A stretch of 64,000 bases of DNA from SKVR01 sp964491395 (lineage in GTDB: Bacteria > Bacteroidota > Bacteroidia > Bacteroidales > UBA7960), in assembly GCA_964491395.1 (NCBI GenBank), contig CAZBGI010000012.1:12353-76352 (forward strand). Direction: 5' to 3'. A program made the position numbers and the translations under genes. Numbering within the stretch: position 1 is the first letter of the stretch; each line of letters begins with the position of its first letter. Of this stretch, positions 27,955 through 35,404 are shown in pieces. The notes under the pieces were generated by a model. It was not told the DNA's origin, made no database searches, and worked only from the letters and a program-made list of their open reading frames with translations.

Positions 27955-27964
27955 AATAATTATT
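27955..27964. promoter_or_regulatory. Short AT palindrome upstream of dps
   Basis: AATAATTATT, a perfect 10-base palindrome 27 bases upstream of the dps start. It could be half of a Fur/PerR operator, but AT-rich palindromes occur by chance. Confidence 0.2.
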
Positions 27965-28006
27965 TGTTGAAGTTTACACCGTAGTAATCATTTCTGTAGT
28001 GGGTCC

Positions 28007-28435
28007 TTATCTTTTTTTCATATTCTCAAACTCACCCATCAACTGGAGTTTTATTTCCTTTAATTTAAAGCCTTTAATATTTTTCTTTTCAAAATACCTG
28101 GTCAGCAATTGGTCAAGTTCAGGATCAAAATAATCATCCATCCGGTCGCTTTGCATGCAATACAGATGGTGATGTTGATCCGGTACGGCATCATAGCGCA
28201 TTACATCAGCTTCTGTATGTACCTTACGAATGATTTTTTTGGCTACCAGCACATCCAATGTATTATAAACCGTGGTGGGTGAAAGCCCGGGTATACTCAG
28301 AGAAACTTCCTTGATTATCTCTTCAGCACGAGGGTGTTGCAGCTTTTCCAGTGCCTGTATAACAGCAATGCGCTGGGGAGTTACCTTCAAGCCACTCTCA
28401 CTGATATTTTTTGCTATTTCCTGCACTGTTTTCAT
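28007..28435 (-). CDS. perR: PerR-like Fur family repressor
   Basis: 142 aa. The winged helix (about 1-80) contains LKVTPQRIAVIQAL and LSPTTVYNTLDVLV. All five regulatory-metal ligands of B. subtilis PerR are matched at a constant offset of three: H34, D82, H88, H90 and D101. Asp at 101, rather than the Glu typical of Fur, favours peroxide sensing. The structural zinc site is gone: only C93 of the four cysteines remains (S96, M133 and F136 at the others). It neighbours dps and encapsulin, the expected PerR-type regulon. Peroxide sensing is inferred from ligands and context. The symbol is a best guess. Confidence 0.85.
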   Translation of the reverse strand: MKTVQEIAKNISESGLKVTPQRIAVIQALEKLQHPRAEEIIKEVSLSIPGLSPTTVYNTLDVLVAKKIIRKVHTEADVMRYDAVPDQHHHLYCMQSDRMDDYFDPELDQLLTRYFEKKNIKGFKLKEIKLQLMGEFENMKKR

Positions 28436-28682
28436 TTCTTTATCTTGGGTTTGTTAGTGAACAAATGCAACATCCAGAATACACTTACTATATTGGCTGA
28501 AAGTTTGTTTTACAAATGGTTGTGTCCTGTTTGTCAAAAAACTTAATCATCGATGTTGCATCACGTGTGATTCCATAGTTATTATGTATTGCGCAATTCG
28601 CTTTTGTCTTTATCGTTCAGAATCCTGCGCTGATAAGCTTGACATACTTCATTAACAACCAGCATCCGGAATTGTTTTTAAA

Positions 28683-28697
28683 TTGTAATAATTACAA
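28683..28697. promoter_or_regulatory. Per-box/Fur-box-like operator
   Basis: TTGTAATAATTACAA is a perfect 7-1-7 inverted repeat that differs from the PerR consensus TTATAATnATTATAA at two symmetrical positions. It lies between the divergent PerR-like regulator and the encapsulin operon, the natural place for a shared or autoregulatory site. Confidence 0.6.
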
Positions 28698-28877
28698 ATT
28701 AAAAATAAAGTTAAAGTAAGATTATTGGCAATGAACAAAACTAATAGAAAGTTTTGCTGTTATAACTATTGATTAAATTGTATTGCAGCCAGGGCATTGC
28801 ATCTTCTGCTTCGAAAAAATAAGATGAAACAGGTTTTTTATGAAATGGTCGTTTTAGCATTTCCTTTTAAAAAAACT

Positions 28878-28885
28878 TATATTTG
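28878..28885 (+). promoter_or_regulatory. -7 element of the encapsulin operon
   Basis: TATATTTG matches TAnnTTTG exactly. The -33 region has only TTTT (28852-28855). The start would be near 28892, 40 bases before the cargo ATG. Confidence 0.5.
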
Positions 28886-28897
28886 CATTGGCTGCTA

Positions 28898-28912
28898 AAT
28901 AATCATATTATT
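28898..28912. promoter_or_regulatory. Palindrome at the predicted encapsulin transcription start
   Basis: AATAAT-CAT-ATTATT, a perfect 6-3-6 inverted repeat just downstream of the predicted start, a position where a bound repressor would block transcription. Its match to the Per box is poor. Confidence 0.3.
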
Positions 28913-28931
28913 AATTTAAAAAAGATACAAC

Positions 28932-29285
28932 ATGTCAAATTATCATGAACCCGCTGAGGAACTTTCGCAAGAAGCGCGGAATTTTTCCAGAGCATTGAAT
29001 AGTCTGAAAGAAGAAATTGAAGCTGTAGATTGGTACCATCAGCGTGTAGTGACAACCAATGATCCGGATTTGGCCGCTATTATGGCACACAACCGTGATG
29101 AAGAAATTGAACACGCGTGCATGACCCTGGAGTGGCTGAGAAGGAATATGCCGGGTTGGGACGAAGAACTTCGCAATTGGTTGTTTAAAGAAGGAGATCT
29201 GATGGGTGGCCATGGCGAAGGACACGAAGCCAATGGTGAAACCGGGCCCAAATCAGATTCATTAGGTATTGGTAAAATTAAATAA
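28932..29285 (+). CDS. Encapsulated ferritin-like protein (EncFtn cargo)
   Basis: 117 aa. Two helices carry the EncFtn iron site: E30 in EEIEAVDWYHQR and E58/H61 in HNRDEEIEHACM, aligned with E32, E62 and H65 of the R. rubrum protein. EncFtn assembles as a ring of dimers with ferroxidase centres at the interface and needs the shell to mineralise iron. After a His/Gly/Glu-rich linker (about 92-107) the protein ends DSLGIGKIK, a typical cargo-loading peptide that docks inside the encapsulin shell. The shell gene follows 15 bases later. Confidence 0.93.
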   Translation: MSNYHEPAEELSQEARNFSRALNSLKEEIEAVDWYHQRVVTTNDPDLAAIMAHNRDEEIEHACMTLEWLRRNMPGWDEELRNWLFKEGDLMGGHGEGHEANGETGPKSDSLGIGKIK

Positions 29286-29288
29286 TAA

Positions 29289-29296
29289 AAGGAGGT
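29289..29296 (+). promoter_or_regulatory. Strong Shine-Dalgarno site of the encapsulin shell gene
   Basis: AAGGAGGT, complementary to the canonical 16S 3' end, 4 bases before the ATG at 29301. Bacteroidota genes seldom carry such a complete site, and no other gene start I inspected in this window has one this complete. Confidence 0.7.
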
Positions 29297-29300
29297 AAGA

Positions 29301-30092
29301 ATGGATATTTTAAGAAAATCACTCGCACCTATTTCGGATGCAGCATGGGAAGAAATCAATGATACAGCAAAGGAGGTATTGACATCAGTGCTTTCTGCCA
29401 GAAAATTTGTAGATGTAAAAGGACCCAAAGGATGGAATTATCCTGCGTTGTCTACCGGACGCATCCATGTACCCAATGATCAAAATGGGAAAGTGAAATA
29501 TGGTGTACACCAGGTATTGCCCATGGTGGAGGCTCGGATACCTTTTGAACTGAATATCTGGGAGCTCGATAATGTAGCGCGCGGAGCAGAGGATATTGAT
29601 CTGGATGCACTGGAAGATGCTGCAAGAGAAATTGCAAAATTTGAAGAAGACGCCATTTTCAATGGATTCAAAGCCGGAAACATAGCAGGCCTGGTTTCCT
29701 GCAATGAATACAAAACTCCTGCTTTTCCTGAGAATGCAGAGGAAATCATTGGTGCTATCGCGGATGTGTTGTCCCAGTTAAAAGCCAATTCAATCGAAGG
29801 ACCCTACACCTTGGTATTGAGCCAGGACAAATGGCAAAAAATAAATAGTTTTGTTAAAGGCTATCCGTTGCGCAAGCAATTGGAGAACCTGTTGGGTGGT
29901 TCTATTATCATGGCTCCCTATATTGAAGGAGCCTATATTGTTTCTGAAAGAGGCGGAGACCTGAAAATGGTGATTGGCCAGGATCTTTCCATTGGATATG
30001 AATCACACAACAGCAAAACAGTTCAGCTTTATTTCACGGAATCCTTTACGTTTCAGATTGTAGATCCTGCTGCTGTAGCAGTTTTTAAGTAA
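29301..30092 (+). CDS. Family 1 encapsulin nanocompartment shell protein
   Basis: 263 aa with the HK97 phage-capsid fold (linocin M18 family). Recognisable segments: the N-terminal helix MDILRKSLAPISDAAWEEI that binds the cargo peptide, GPKGWNYPALSTGRI, ARIPFELNIWELDN in the E-loop region, DAAREIAKFEEDAIFNG, and the C-terminal LSIGYESHNSKTVQLYFTESF and FQIVDPAAVAVF. Length fits T=1 shells of 60 subunits. Together with the EncFtn cargo it would make an iron-storing compartment in the cytoplasm. Control by the divergent PerR-like protein is inferred. Confidence 0.96.
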   Translation: MDILRKSLAPISDAAWEEINDTAKEVLTSVLSARKFVDVKGPKGWNYPALSTGRIHVPNDQNGKVKYGVHQVLPMVEARIPFELNIWELDNVARGAEDIDLDALEDAAREIAKFEEDAIFNGFKAGNIAGLVSCNEYKTPAFPENAEEIIGAIADVLSQLKANSIEGPYTLVLSQDKWQKINSFVKGYPLRKQLENLLGGSIIMAPYIEGAYIVSERGGDLKMVIGQDLSIGYESHNSKTVQLYFTESFTFQIVDPAAVAVFK

Positions 30093-30127
30093 ATCTGCCC
30101 TGTGAGATCCTATTACAGTAAATTTCA

Positions 30128-30158
30128 AAGCCCTTGCAGTTGCTGCAGGGGCTTTTTG
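30128..30158 (+). terminator. Terminator of the encapsulin operon
   Basis: AAAGCCCTTGCAG (30128-30140), loop TTG, CTGCAGGGGCTTT (30144-30156) with one G-T pair, then TT. It can also fold on the minus strand and may serve the convergent protease gene. Confidence 0.8.
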
Positions 30159-30338
30159 CGTTCCGGTTTGCCGGAGACTTTATGACTGTTTCTTCGCCTC
30201 AAAACAGTATCATCCACTTCCATTTACAGTAGTTCATGGTCATGTCGTATCGCGGTGTGAGCATGCTTTGTCGGGAAATTTGCCATGTGTTAGGTTTGCG
30301 TTGAAAAGGCAAATTTAACGCCTTTGACTGATGAGGTT

Positions 30339-33300
30339 TTATTCCGCAATAAATCTTTTGTGCAACACACTGCCTTCTCTTTCTGCTTTTAACAGGTAAA
30401 GACCCTTGGGCAGACCTACAAGACTCACTCGAGCATGTGACCCGGTATTCAGGGTTTTCAACACTTGCCCGGTAAGGTTCAACAGGCTGATCTTCCATTC
30501 CCCATTGCCCGGAAGTTCGATGTTAATCTCAGTGGATGCCGGGTTGGGGTAAAGCCGGATCGCAGGTTCCGGGTTGTTGTCGTCAATGCCTGTAGCGGGT
30601 TCAAATGTTGCAAGAGCAGTTGTATTCTCTTCAATATAAATCATAAATTGTGAAACCGTGTAATCTTCTCCATTGACAACCCATTTGGCAAACTCCCAGC
30701 CTTCGTCAGGAATTGCTGTAAATACCAGTTCTTCACCGTATTCAAAAACATGGGTGCCGGGTTCTGGCATGGTGGTTCCGTTGCCTTCTACAGAGATGTC
30801 AAGGGCAGGACTAAAGGGTTCAAAATGTGCTACCAAAAGCATGTTGTCTGAAAGGGTAAAAGAGTAGATGGCCTCATTGCTTACTTCTTCCTCTTCAAGG
30901 TTCAGAACGAGTGTCCAGTGGCTAAATACCCACCCCGGTTCTGGTTCTGCCATTACTTCCACTTCCGAATTTGCGTCGTATGTTCCCGCACCGGAGGCAT
31001 ATCCTGCATCCGGTGGATACACCTCAAGTTCCAGCTCATAAGTGTGTTCAGCAAACCAGGCCGTCAGGTTTTGATCGCCCGTTACAGTTAATGGCAAATT
31101 GGGGTTGGTAGATAATATGTGGTTTTCGTTTTGCCAGTGAAGGAAAATATAACCGGGTACCGGCTCAGCACTTAATGAGGCAATAGTTCCATAGGTATAT
31201 ATTCCCTCTCCCGAGAGAGTGCCTGCGGCATCAGCGGGCTCTGCCTGTAAAGTTACCTGGTATTGCTCAATGTTAAATATAGCATGAAGTACTGTTTGCG
31301 TGTCCAGGGTAAGGTCAATGCTGGTTTCCGATCCTACTTCTTCCCCGTTTACTTCCCAGTGGCTAAAGTACCAGTGTTCGTCAGGGGTGGCGACAACCGT
31401 TATTTCACTACCCTGTTCATACAAATACTCACCCTCAGGGAGGCTGGTTTCCCCTTGCCCTGTAATTACGATGGTAAGTTCATTCTCATTGCCGGTAGCT
31501 TCAATGTTGGCTGTAACTTCATTGGATGGAGCCGAAAGCAAGGTTTCTCCTGAACGAGATTGTAAATAATAATTGTAGCTGCCAATCGATAAAACCTCAT
31601 CAGTAAAAGAAGTCTGCAAAGGATCATTCCCTTCATGGATTAGGTTCTCATTGCGATAAATGTTAAACCCATCAATGGCAAGGTTTTCTTGGTTATCTTC
31701 TGAATTGATTTCCCATTGCAATTGAGGTTGATTGCCATTGAGCAGTTCCAGGGTTACATTGGCAGGGACAGGGAGCTGCGTGTCGGAGCTGGCAAAAATC
31801 TCCACCTGATCAAGGGATATACCACGACCCCTGTAGCCTTCTCCTTCAAAAGCAATTTGGAGCTTCGAAGAGAGTTCGGGCAAGGGTATGATCGCTTGTG
31901 TCCAGTTGAATTGGTTGGCTCCGTAAGTATCCAGTTCAATCCATTCTTCAGTGGTGGAGGTCCGGTAATACACCCTGAGAATGTCCTGGTTTGCCTGACT
32001 TGCAGGGTTGGTGAAATAAAAAGAGAGTTCGGCATTTTCCCAGGCACTGAGATCCATCAATGGTGAAATAAGTTTTGTGATGCTGCCAATTTCGGGTACG
32101 GAGTTGGTTTTGAAATAAACATTTCTCTCTCCTTCAAAGCTATCATAGGGGTATCCGTCGTCATTACCCACTCCCACGAGCCATTGCACCTCTCCTTCTT
32201 CTGATTGCTGTGTCCAGCACCCTGGAATTTCGTCATCATTAAAACCTTCGAAAACCGGGAAAGTATCAACGGAGCCACAGGGTGTGGTTGCGGATGTTAC
32301 TGTTCCGACAGAGTACATGAGATCACCTGAATAGGACCATATGTTGTAATGATAATTTTGGTGGGCCATGAGGTTCTGATGCAGGAATTCTTCATCATTC
32401 CCCAGGTAGATTACCTGTCCTCCCCCTGCTATTTCTTCTCCAAGGGTATAGGGCCCTTCCGGTGTACCAAAAGTATCTTCCTGGCTGAAAGCTACCATAA
32501 CATTATCTAAACTATCATTGAGCTGCCATTCAAGAAGAATATCACTCGCTGAAGTTGCGTAAGCAACAAAATTTTCGGGGTTGTTAATCCCGGAAAAGAG
32601 CGGGTCAAAACCAGGTATTCCCATTACATCATTTCCGCTGGGGTCGAGCCAGTCGCTGAGTCTGGAGGCTGTTGATCCTCCTCCGGTCCAGGAAACGCCC
32701 AAACGTCCATACCAGTCAGGTTGGGTATTCCCACATGCGGCATACCCCCCGTGCAACTGACCGATGATGCGACCCTGCGAGTCAAAAAGGGGAGAACCAC
32801 TGGAGCCTGGCTCGGTAGTGGTGCCACCACTCCATACAATACGCCAGTGGGTATTGCCTGAGTTGGGGGGCTGAAGATAATTGGCCTGCTGCACGCCCTC
32901 TTCGGCATAGCTGAATTTCTTTATGTCGCCACTCGGATGATGAACCCCGATAATAAATTCATCGAGGGTGTCTTCCAGGGTTCTGTTCCAGCCGGCATAA
33001 AAAGGGTTAAACTCGTCGGGAACAGGCTGATTAAGCTCCATCAGCCAGAAATCACTTGCGGCATGGCGAGCCCTCTGTGTAGCCCCCGACATAGAATTGT
33101 AGGGAGGTGAGGAGGGAGGGTTCTCACAGCTTTCACTCTGCCAGTTAAACCACAATACCACAGTAGAAGGGTTGCGGTAACAGTGATTGGCTGAAAGGAA
33201 TAAGGGAGTTCCGTCATTTTGGGTGTTATTGATCAGAGCCCCCGTACAAAAGCCATTGCCCCCGGTAACCATCAGGGCAGTGGAGCGCACTTGCTGTTGC

Positions 33301-33944
33301 CAGTTATCTGCTTCCTCGCAGGCCACGTTGAGGTTGCAGCTTCCGCTGCTCCCAAAGGATTTGGCAAATTCGTAGGGGTCGCGATAAGCATGAGTGACCA
33401 TTTCCAGATTTAAAGTCCCTTCAAATGACGCCTCAGCAGGTTCGTAATATTCCACAATAACATAATCTCCCTCTACCAGGGTAGTGGCAAAGTAGCCATC
33501 ATCCTGGTTGTTGTATTCTGTAAATGCTCCCAGGACCATGCTTTTTTCCTGGTTGTAAACAAATAGTTGTGCTCCGGGAGGAAGTTCATACTGGTTAAAT
33601 GTTAAATTCAAGGTGTAAGCTCCTTGAGAATATAAAGCTACTCGCCATAGTTTGTCTCCGTTGTCAAGCACATCCCAGATCCCGGCATTGCCAGGGTGGA
33701 TGTCTACCATAATGTTGTCTCCAAATCGCCAGGGTATATCTTTGATAGTGTCAAGTATTTTGTCTTCCTCCAGGAGTTTTTTGGTGTCTACGGTTCTTAA
33801 AATTTCAACCGGGACATCACTTTTCAATTGTTCAAGGGCAAAACTTGGAGGTGTTGCCGGGATGGAAATTTGTGCAATGGCCGGGTGGGATATGACCACG
33901 GCTACAAAAAAGAATAAGACCGGGGCAAGGGAGAAGTGTTTCAT
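30339..33944 (-). CDS. T9SS-exported lysyl-endopeptidase-like serine protease with C-terminal repeats
   Basis: 1201 aa. Signal peptide about 1-24. The trypsin-fold protease domain (about 200-450) carries H254 (LSANHC), D298 (ASDFWLMEL) and S382 (EPGSSGSPLF), as in the Achromobacter protease I/lysyl endopeptidase family. A choice-of-anchor J/jelly-roll module follows (about 550-720), then a fibronectin-like stretch, then four divergent InlB-B-type repeats (each with a core like WYFSHWEVNGEEV or WEFAKWVVNGEDY). The T9SS type A sorting domain ends the protein (IRLYPNPASTEINIEL to LPKGLYLLKAE). It should be secreted and anchored outside. Lys specificity is a family inference. Confidence 0.85.
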   Translation of the reverse strand: MKHFSLAPVLFFFVAVVISHPAIAQISIPATPPSFALEQLKSDVPVEILRTVDTKKLLEEDKILDTIKDIPWRFGDNIMVDIHPGNAGIWDVLDNGDKLWRVALYSQGAYTLNLTFNQYELPPGAQLFVYNQEKSMVLGAFTEYNNQDDGYFATTLVEGDYVIVEYYEPAEASFEGTLNLEMVTHAYRDPYEFAKSFGSSGSCNLNVACEEADNWQQQVRSTALMVTGGNGFCTGALINNTQNDGTPLFLSANHCYRNPSTVVLWFNWQSESCENPPSSPPYNSMSGATQRARHAASDFWLMELNQPVPDEFNPFYAGWNRTLEDTLDEFIIGVHHPSGDIKKFSYAEEGVQQANYLQPPNSGNTHWRIVWSGGTTTEPGSSGSPLFDSQGRIIGQLHGGYAACGNTQPDWYGRLGVSWTGGGSTASRLSDWLDPSGNDVMGIPGFDPLFSGINNPENFVAYATSASDILLEWQLNDSLDNVMVAFSQEDTFGTPEGPYTLGEEIAGGGQVIYLGNDEEFLHQNLMAHQNYHYNIWSYSGDLMYSVGTVTSATTPCGSVDTFPVFEGFNDDEIPGCWTQQSEEGEVQWLVGVGNDDGYPYDSFEGERNVYFKTNSVPEIGSITKLISPLMDLSAWENAELSFYFTNPASQANQDILRVYYRTSTTEEWIELDTYGANQFNWTQAIIPLPELSSKLQIAFEGEGYRGRGISLDQVEIFASSDTQLPVPANVTLELLNGNQPQLQWEINSEDNQENLAIDGFNIYRNENLIHEGNDPLQTSFTDEVLSIGSYNYYLQSRSGETLLSAPSNEVTANIEATGNENELTIVITGQGETSLPEGEYLYEQGSEITVVATPDEHWYFSHWEVNGEEVGSETSIDLTLDTQTVLHAIFNIEQYQVTLQAEPADAAGTLSGEGIYTYGTIASLSAEPVPGYIFLHWQNENHILSTNPNLPLTVTGDQNLTAWFAEHTYELELEVYPPDAGYASGAGTYDANSEVEVMAEPEPGWVFSHWTLVLNLEEEEVSNEAIYSFTLSDNMLLVAHFEPFSPALDISVEGNGTTMPEPGTHVFEYGEELVFTAIPDEGWEFAKWVVNGEDYTVSQFMIYIEENTTALATFEPATGIDDNNPEPAIRLYPNPASTEINIELPGNGEWKISLLNLTGQVLKTLNTGSHARVSLVGLPKGLYLLKAEREGSVLHKRFIAE

Positions 33945-34029
33945 AATCGTCGGGAATTGTGTTGGGTTTTGGTTTAATTTCTGCCTTTCTGTATTAAATT
34001 ACAGGAGGGTGAAGGTTTTGGGTTGACAG

Positions 34030-34037
34030 CAAAGATA
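34030..34037 (-). promoter_or_regulatory. -7 element of the protease gene
   Basis: On the minus strand TATCTTTG, an exact TAnnTTTG, 86 bases upstream of the protease start. The -33 element is unclear because the upstream terminator occupies that place. Confidence 0.35.
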
Positions 34038-34049
34038 CCCCATATTTAC

Positions 34050-34075
34050 AAAAAAAGCCGGAATAAATCCGGCTT
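34050..34075 (-). terminator. Terminator of the small T9SS protein gene
   Basis: On the minus strand AAGCCGGA, loop TTTAT, TCCGGCTT, then a run of T. It lies 25 bases past the stop of the gene at 34100. Confidence 0.8.
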
Positions 34076-34099
34076 AAAGTAAAAAAAGTGTCGCTTATT

Positions 34100-34843
34100 T
34101 TAATTGGCTACAACCAGGCGTTTGCTCTTTACAACCTGATTGTCGATCAACAGCGAATAAATGTAAATTCCTTTGCTAAGTGAAGAGGTGTTGATTCTTA
34201 CTCTTTCACTTTCCATGCTCAGATTTTCAGTGCGAACAATGTTGCCCAGTAAATTTCTTACTACAATTTGTGCATTTTGTACTCCCACCGGTAAGTGATA
34301 ATCTATCCATGTATGGTCTCGTGCGGGGTTAGGCCTTGCATCATTGAGTCGCCATTCATGGTTAGCATCAAAACCTGCGATGCCGGATGCTACGGAAATA
34401 TCAAAAATAACCGTAACCGTAACCGTTTCAAAACTATCCCTGTCGTCATAGAACTCGTATTCTACCTGGGAAACTCCTGCCACATTTCCTGTGAAAAACT
34501 CCGTGTAAAAATCTTCTGCTTCAGAAGTTTCGTCGCTTCCTAAAATAATGGGATCTTCAACATCAAAAATTGCCGGAGAAAAACAGTATCCATTCCAGCA
34601 GAAAGAATTATCTGCACCATCTGCTATATTCAGCTCATGTTTTCTTGCATAAACTTCCACATCGTCTTCACCTGTGTTGCTAAAATAAATCTGGACTTTG
34701 AAATAATCATCTTCGGTAGTCCCATTTACCCTGATAGTGTCATTGGTAATATCAATGTTGTTTTCATCTAAAATAACCAACTGAGAATGGGCCTGAAATA
34801 CAAGGGAAAATAATAAGATAAGGAAGGGTATAAATTTTTTCAT
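34100..34843 (-). CDS. Small secreted protein with T9SS type A sorting domain
   Basis: 247 aa from MKKFIPFLILLFSLVFQ at 34843 (in-frame ATGs at 34855 and further upstream are less likely because the signal peptide begins here). The mature part (about 22-155) is an acidic beta-rich domain with two Cys in FCWNGYCF and many aromatic residues, of unknown family. The last 80 residues are a T9SS type A domain (LNDARPNPARDHTWIDY, VVRNLLGNIVRTE, LSKGIYIYSLL). Surface or secreted location is well supported. Function is unknown. It is divergent from the Omp28-like gene at 35405. Confidence 0.75.
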   Translation of the reverse strand: MKKFIPFLILLFSLVFQAHSQLVILDENNIDITNDTIRVNGTTEDDYFKVQIYFSNTGEDDVEVYARKHELNIADGADNSFCWNGYCFSPAIFDVEDPIILGSDETSEAEDFYTEFFTGNVAGVSQVEYEFYDDRDSFETVTVTVIFDISVASGIAGFDANHEWRLNDARPNPARDHTWIDYHLPVGVQNAQIVVRNLLGNIVRTENLSMESERVRINTSSLSKGIYIYSLLIDNQVVKSKRLVVAN

Positions 34844-35404
34844 AATTCTAAGCATGTTTGAGAGTGTAATTTCTTTGTTTAAACAACAACATAACAAGTA
34901 ACTAATATACAAATAATGCGCCAAAATTACAAATAATCCAATAATAATCTACAATTATCTTCTTTTATTATGTCAAAATTTGTATTGAAAATTTGGGGGA
35001 ATCGATACTAATTGTTTGTTTGTTTACGTGAAGTCGTTTACTGAATTATGCTAAACGGAACCTGCATTGCCGACAAAAATGCATGCAAAATGATTATGTC
35101 TATGCGTGTTGAAAGATTGGTATTTGGCGTTATCTGTAAACATCGTTAATTTTTTTTCTGCACTTCTGCATATTATTATAATTCAGAATCTCGTGGCTAA
35201 CAGTGGTTTGGAGGCATGATTAGGGAGTCTGTCTGTTTTTTTACTGAAATTTAATGGGATAGTTAGAGTCATTTTCTTTTTAATGAGTTGAAAAATACTT
35301 CACCTTAAAAAATTGAAAACTATTTTGGGTTTTAAGAGATATAAGTTTGTAAATATGTTTATTTTTGTCTGAATTAAAATCCAAACTAACCAAAAATAAA
35401 AATC
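34844..35404. other. Divergent AT-rich intergenic region
   Basis: 561 bases between two T9SS-protein genes, very AT-rich, with no supported gene. It contains the -7 element at 35360-35367 for the plus-strand gene. No exact TAnnTTTG faces the minus-strand gene. Confidence 0.4.
35360..35367 (+). promoter_or_regulatory. -7 element for the Omp28-like gene
   Basis: TATTTTTG (exact TAnnTTTG), 37 bases before the ATG at 35405. The nearest TTTG is only 10 bases upstream, so the -33 element is uncertain. Confidence 0.4.

Larger units (their letters stand above)
28436..28931. other. Divergent control region between perR-like gene and encapsulin operon
   Basis: 496 AT-rich bases without a supported gene. 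It holds a 15-base Per-box-like palindrome (28683-28697), a -7 element (28878-28885) and a second AT palindrome (28898-28912). I found no exact -7 element facing the perR-like gene. Confidence 0.5.

Noticed and set aside
28932..30092. Encapsulin gene as a phage capsid remnant
   Set aside because: The adjacent EncFtn cargo ends in a loading peptide and no other phage genes are present, so a functional encapsulin is the better reading.
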